In this document: positions 59,301-64,000 of the stretch, piece by piece
Position numbering within the stretch: the stretch's first letter is position 1
How the letters are laid out: every line of letters starts with the position of its first letter
Source: Pelargonium nanum
Taxonomy: Eukaryota > Streptophyta > Magnoliopsida > Geraniales > Geraniaceae
Direction: 5' to 3'
Length of the DNA stretch: 64,000 bases
NCBI GenBank assembly: GCA_036897485.1
Contig: JAYMTF010000043.1
Location: 1-64,000 of the forward strand
Notes under the pieces: generated by a model
The model's input: only the letters and a program-made list of their open reading frames with translations
What the model was told of the DNA's origin: nothing
Databases searched by the model: none
Position numbers and translations under genes: made by a program

Positions 59301-60485
59301 AGAGAAAACCTAAATTAAGTACTTATTTGAAACCAGAGAATAGTTTGAGAACTGAAATGAAAACAATTGTCAAAAGGAAATGACCAATGACGTCAGATAA
59401 ATGATCAATTATTGCCTTTTGGATGGTTGATATTGGTCTACAGTCTACACGACCCACAAAATGTTCCTCTGTTTTTTAGTTTTCTCAGAAAGTAGTTGAG
59501 TTGGTTCCCAGTGTCTCAACTAGTTATCTTGTAAGTTAGCTGTACTGAATCTCAGGTTAAAATTTTAAGTTTTCTACTTAGCAACTTAAGCTAATTGAAA
59601 CATGGTTGTTGAATCACGATTAAATCAAAAATTGGAATGTGAATTTGAATTGAAATATTGAGGCACTATCTCACAAATTTTTTAAAAAAGGGTTTGCTCA
59701 TTTCATAGAAAAATTAGAAGAAAGTTAGTTGATGTTACATGTTACATTTTCTCTTGTATTTTCATGGACACATGTGATAAATATGTCGCTTATTATTTGG
59801 GAAAAAGGCGAGTAACACATAAGTTTATTTTAGTGTTGGTTATTTTTGACTTATTGTGTTGTTTATGTTAGATAAACAAAACATTTATCATATATTTGAA
59901 GTTTATTGTGTTGAGTTGAAATATTTGGCATAACAAACTTCTTTATAAAAAAAAGCACTTATTTTGTGATAAAATTACAGAAGAAATGAAACACATGATA
60001 AATATGTTGGTTGTTTTTAGGATAAAATCAACTTAACCTAAAATAAACACCATAATATGTCAAATAATAATCATGAATTTTTCTCTACACGGGTCTAGAC
60101 AAATTCGAAATAATCTAGTATGACCAGTCTCTTAACCCAACATATGTGAATTTGGTGGATCAAATCACAATTTAGCTGAATCGTGTGATTCTCTCATGAT
60201 TCTTATTCTTGTCCGATTTAGTAGTGCTTTTGAGTCGTTTAGCGCTGAATCGGCCCAAATTGATCAATTGTTCAAGTATCTCATGTTAAAAATGAGCGAA
60301 GTTTTGAACTATTTCATACTCTAGCTGAACTTTGTTATGTGTGACCCGTTTGTTAGAGATCATATGATATACTATCAAACACTGGGCTTAATAATTTAAA
60401 GTTGAAGTAAAGTTTAAGTTATGCATGTGGCTCTAATTTGTTTTTTTCTTCAATTTTACAGAACCAGAGCCAGTCAACTTCTTAA
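53343..60485 (+). CDS. PRI2: DNA primase large subunit, with an apparent frameshift in exon 13
   Basis: Nineteen coding exons run 53343-53475, 54240-54301, 54396-54499, 54577-54658, 54748-54807, 54919-54976, 55237-55256, 55629-55712, 55803-55867, 56047-56095, 56178-56225, 56317-56406, 56506-56564, 56880-56939, 57612-57686, 57887-57972, 58072-58165, 58473-58580, 60462-60485. The encoded family length would be about 453 residues. The protein is the Fe-S-cluster subunit of primase in the DNA polymerase alpha complex. [16 protein letters not shown] and the four cluster cysteines (SFPLC, PYSC, HHGC, LAC) are present. Exon 13 is 59 nt where 60 are expected, so read literally the frame ends after about 299 residues, beyond the first cluster cysteine. 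Exon 17 keeps frame only with a CAGAG| acceptor. E2F sites lie upstream. Confidence 0.92.
53476..54070 (+). repeat. Three degenerate tandem copies starting at the primase intron 1 donor
   Basis: Copies begin at about 53476 ('gtactcgcgcatttc'), 53691 ('gttactcgtgcattac') and 53910 ('gtacttgtgcatttc'). All continue through 'ctgaatttgtttcc'-like, 'gagaaaaa' and 'ggagttgcattttac'-like blocks. The third is preceded by 'gag' like the exon end GAG|GTAC. Confidence 0.82.
55325..55440 (-). mobile_element. SINE-like fragment in primase intron 7
   Basis: The minus strand reads 'cagtgaagtggttaaaaag' (A-box-like) and 'gggaggttcagtcccc' (B-box-like). Neither tail nor target duplication was established, so assignment is tentative. 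Confidence 0.4.
58857..59385. mobile_element. Foldback MITE in primase intron 18
   Basis: The left arm ('tttccaaattattcattttg', 'gtttcaattggtacctaat', 'tatgcaaatttgtttcaaa') is complementary over about 150 bp to the right arm ('aacaaattgaaacaatacgg', 'ttaagtacttatttgaaacc', 'agtttgagaactgaaatgaa'). It makes up over a quarter of a 1.9-kb intron. It has no coding capacity. Confidence 0.75.
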
Positions 60486-63400
60486 AGGGACAGCATATTT
60501 TGGACGTTCACTCAACAGCATTTATGGCTTCTCTTACCAGGTTCGGTCTTGAATCTATCCTTAAAAACTAAAAGCCAACCACTTAAGGGCCGTATATATT
60601 GTTTTTCTTGCTTTGTCTGTTTTCTCTCCTAATCCCAATCCCATTTCGATTTCGTCTATTAGGAGACATGCAAAACCTAATTGATAATAGAGCCAAAAAA
60701 ATGTTTGTCGCATTCTTTTCATTTGATGATTCTTTTAATAGGTATTCTTTAACTAATTTAAAGTATTTGTTTTGGAAAAATAATTTGCAAAAACTAAAAA
60801 TAACATATAGGTATGCATCTCCTTGACATAAACTAAAGGGCGAATATTAGGTTAAGAAGTATGCTATTGCTATAAAATTAACAATAACAAAAACAAAATA
60901 AAACAATTCAAGTATTTGATGAGATATGCCTTACTAATAACCTCTCAGACTACATCTTTCGACTCCATATTCGAGCTATGTTTTATGGCTCAAGCATGAT
61001 GACATGATCGCTGCTTCGGCATGACATGATGATCATCTCTTTATCATTGCGGAATCATAACCCGCCTTAAACATTAACGTCACCTTCAACCAATCATATA
61101 ACATCTTAATGACATGTTGCCCTCCACACATTTTGTGCGTTTAAATCCTTCTCTACTCAACGGGCAAAGATTTTTCTTCCACACTCTCAACTCGTAACAT
61201 TTCCAACAAATTCATTCTCTTCAACATATACTTGGAAGTGTCATTTTCATTACTTAGAGACACTCTCATTCTTGAAGTGAAATTCGATTCACATGCTTCA
61301 TGTTTCACTTGACAGTGCGATTTTTCTTTTTTTTTTGTTAGAGACTCAACATCTGAAGCTCTCACACGAACTCAAACTCAAAATTAATATATTAGACCAA
61401 AACTCAAGGTACATTCTCAAGTGTTTGATGTACAAAAATAGAGATGTTAGAATTCTTTGGCTCATTCTAAGGGTTATTTTCTCAGTTTCAGAATAGTGTC
61501 TACCACACTTTTTTAGAAAATAGATGCTCATTATAAAATATAATACTTTACCAAGTATTAGTAATGTAACATATAAAACTACAACACCAAAGCACTTGAA
61601 TAATAAAATAATTACACGAGCAACATTTATTGATTCTTTTAACTTTTAAGTGAAAGCACCATGGATCAAGCAATCATTTATAAACACATGGTGCAAAATG
61701 GAACTATAGTTTGTATCTGAAATTGTATGGTACTTTCTGCGCCTTTAAATAGAATAATATATTCTTCATTCTTGACTTCTGGTTTTCCCAAAGGACTTCT
61801 AAATAGCAAATTCTCAAAGAGTGCTTTTCTTGTCAGAAAATTAAATATTTTAATGGGTATTTTTCCCTTTAATTGAATACCGTTAGTTTAGTTTAATCTC
61901 CATCACAGAAGCCTAGTTGGGAATGATTGCTTTCTATGTTTAGCAAGTGGAGAAAATATATTAATAATAAAGTTCCTGCAGCTATTTCTATTTTTAGGAA
62001 TTAATTCCTTTTTTTCTTTTCTAGCAGGGGATGGATCTAGTTAGGCTATTTGAGAATGATACTAGTGGTGTTATGGACAAAATAGATATTTGAAGTTCAA
62101 TATAATTCAACTGGAAAGTCTAATTTAGACAAACATTTTGTGCAGTGTAGGATTATCAAGGTTAAAACTATACTATTGCAACAAGTTTCTTCATCTCTAA
62201 AGTTAAGTGGTTAATTAACTGTGTTAAAAGAAATTTGTGATAGTTTTTACATGTATATTCAAACCGTTTTACCCGATTTGGATTGGGTTCTGGGTTTAAA
62301 AGACATAATTTGGATATGTGACTTGAAAATGGTGCTTGCAGATCGTCCCTAAAGCTCTATGTGTGAATTCATGTGAACTTCCTAACTTGATTCAATAAAT
62401 GATCGAATTCATTTTATGCAACCGTATAAAAAAGTTTGATCGAATTTTGGCTTTTTACGAGTTTGGGATTAAATTTATATCATGGTAAGCATATTCAAGA
62501 GATCGAAAACAGTGGTCCACAAATTTGCACTTATGGAAAACAAGGTAACTATTTTATGTAACTTTTCACCTTGATATTGTTGGAGGACCAAGACTTTTTG
62601 GTGGGAGAGATACTTTAGGGCATCTTTTTTCACACTCCAAAGCTAAATTGAGCATAAAAGATCTTTCAAAAGAAGAGAGTTTGGTTTGAGTGACTTTTTA
62701 TGTATAAAAATAATAATTAAGGTATATATTTTATGGGTTAGTGGCCTGCAAAAAAGACTTTGATATGCTGGATCATTACCAAAATTTCCATTTATGTAGA
62801 TTCATAATCAACCTCTATCTTTTCCACTATTGGGTTCCAAGATGGACAATTATTATTATTATTTTACAAGTTATGTGGAAAAAGAGTCCTCACATCCTGT
62901 GGCTAGGGATTGAGCTTCTCTCCTTTTGGGTTGCAAGAACATGCTCTACTTTTGTATTTCTATTCCAATATTTAATTTGAAGGGAGGGTTTGGTACAAGA
63001 TTATACTAAAGTAATTCTAGAGTTTGGAAGAGGATCAACGCATATGTTGTTGGTACATGGGCGTTGGATGCCTAAATCGCTTGGAGACTTAACTTCGTGT
63101 TTGGACTTTTCACATATCATGTCGTAGCGGTATTTCAAGCGTCATACGTCACCTCATTATTTGTCCACTCAATTTATACCTTTTTAGGTAATGTTACCTT
63201 TACCTGAGACAGACTCTTAAATTTTGACATAAATTTAAGCCTAACATTCCTCAAGTGGCTAAACTTTTGGATTTTTTATTATTATATCTTAATTAGTATT
63301 TATTATGGATTTGATAGTCAAAAGAAAATTAAATAAGATAATATAATTTCTTGACATGGTAAAAATTTTAAGAGAAAAAAAAAACCCCTAACAGCATGCT

Positions 63401-64000
63401 ATGTTAAAATTCAAACTCAACATTACTAAAAGCACTTAATTATTGCCAAACTAACTCAAGAGGCATTGAATCTCAAGGTTTTGAGTGCTAGACTTGTATA
63501 GCTCTAGCACAAGACTTCCCAAAGTCATTCAAATATATATTTTTGTCTTACAATCCAAAAATTGAATGGTTCCTATATTTTGGAACAAATAAATGTGATT
63601 CATGTTTTATGTCAAATTGCATCAAAATAATTCACAACCTTTAAAGTTCAACATGGGCTAGGAAGGTATATTTGCACTTCCTAATAAATGCAATACATTG
63701 TTCAATGAATGTTGAACTAAAAGTTGACAAGATTGTTTTGTAAAATTAAAAATAAATAAATAAATAAATTTTACGTGTCATGTTTTGACATATAGATATC
63801 CAACTTACATCGCTTATCAATCATGTTTACGTGAGAAAATATACATTCTAATTAATGCCGAACTAAAAATTGATGATATATTTTTGTAAAACATTTTATG
63901 AGCCACAATTTGATTAGTAGATTTTTTTAATCATAATGTTCAAGTTTAAGTTTCATGAGTCACGGCTTGATTGATAGTTCTAATGTTAAATTTCGATTTA
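60486..64000. other. Intergenic region to the window end
   Basis: The primase 3' UTR runs into AT-rich DNA. A hAT-like phrase ('cccgatttggattgggttctg') lies near 62270. Short frames at 60599, 61153-61365 (-) and 62741 have no recognisable domain. No gene was supported. Confidence 0.5.

Overview
The window is nuclear DNA of a flowering plant, almost certainly a eudicot. It has short exons with GT-AG introns, AT-rich intergenic DNA, many small non-autonomous transposons (hAT, Stowaway, Mutator and PIF types), tRNA-derived SINEs and decayed L1-type LINE ends. Recognisable genes include LAZY1, a WRKY75-type factor, sphingosine-1-phosphate lyase and DNA primase large subunit. The species cannot be named from the sequence. 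No CRISPR array, operon or clear LTR element was seen.

Layout. 1715-2964 (+) is a multi-pass membrane protein of unknown function behind a trio of G-boxes. 6489-7274 (+) is an intronless, GC-rich gene of a plant-specific family with a cysteine-rich core. 12290-12539 (-) holds two phase-matched candidate terminal exons of an unidentified gene. 16886-19328 (+) is LAZY1 in five coding exons. 21011-21221 (+) is a complete U5 snRNA gene with USE, TATA box, Sm site, terminal hairpin and 3' box. 22051-22662 (-), with a 5' UTR exon to about 23690, is a signal-peptidase-complex-like (SPCS1/DTM1) gene. 24262-32829 (-) is sphingosine-1-phosphate lyase in 15 exons. 33-40 kb is a gene desert with a LINE relic. 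40470-42624 (+) is a WRKY75-type gene. 44872-51997 (+) is a DUF1664 gene in 14 exons. 53343-60485 (+) is DNA primase large subunit in 19 coding exons, with two E2F sites upstream and an apparent one-base frameshift in exon 13. The rest, to 64000, is intergenic.

These are unrelated housekeeping, developmental and regulatory genes, not a co-working cluster. The most unusual theme is structural: several introns carry tandem duplications that begin at, or include, a 5' splice site. These are the 1.7 kb gene, the DUF1664 gene, primase intron 1 and lyase exon 11. The lyase also carries a complete duplicated copy of its exon 2 with both splice sites. LAZY1 carries an in-frame 24-bp minisatellite and a decayed second copy of its last coding exon. 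Exon boundaries were set by hand from splice sites, reading-frame continuity and remembered family sequences. No database search was run.
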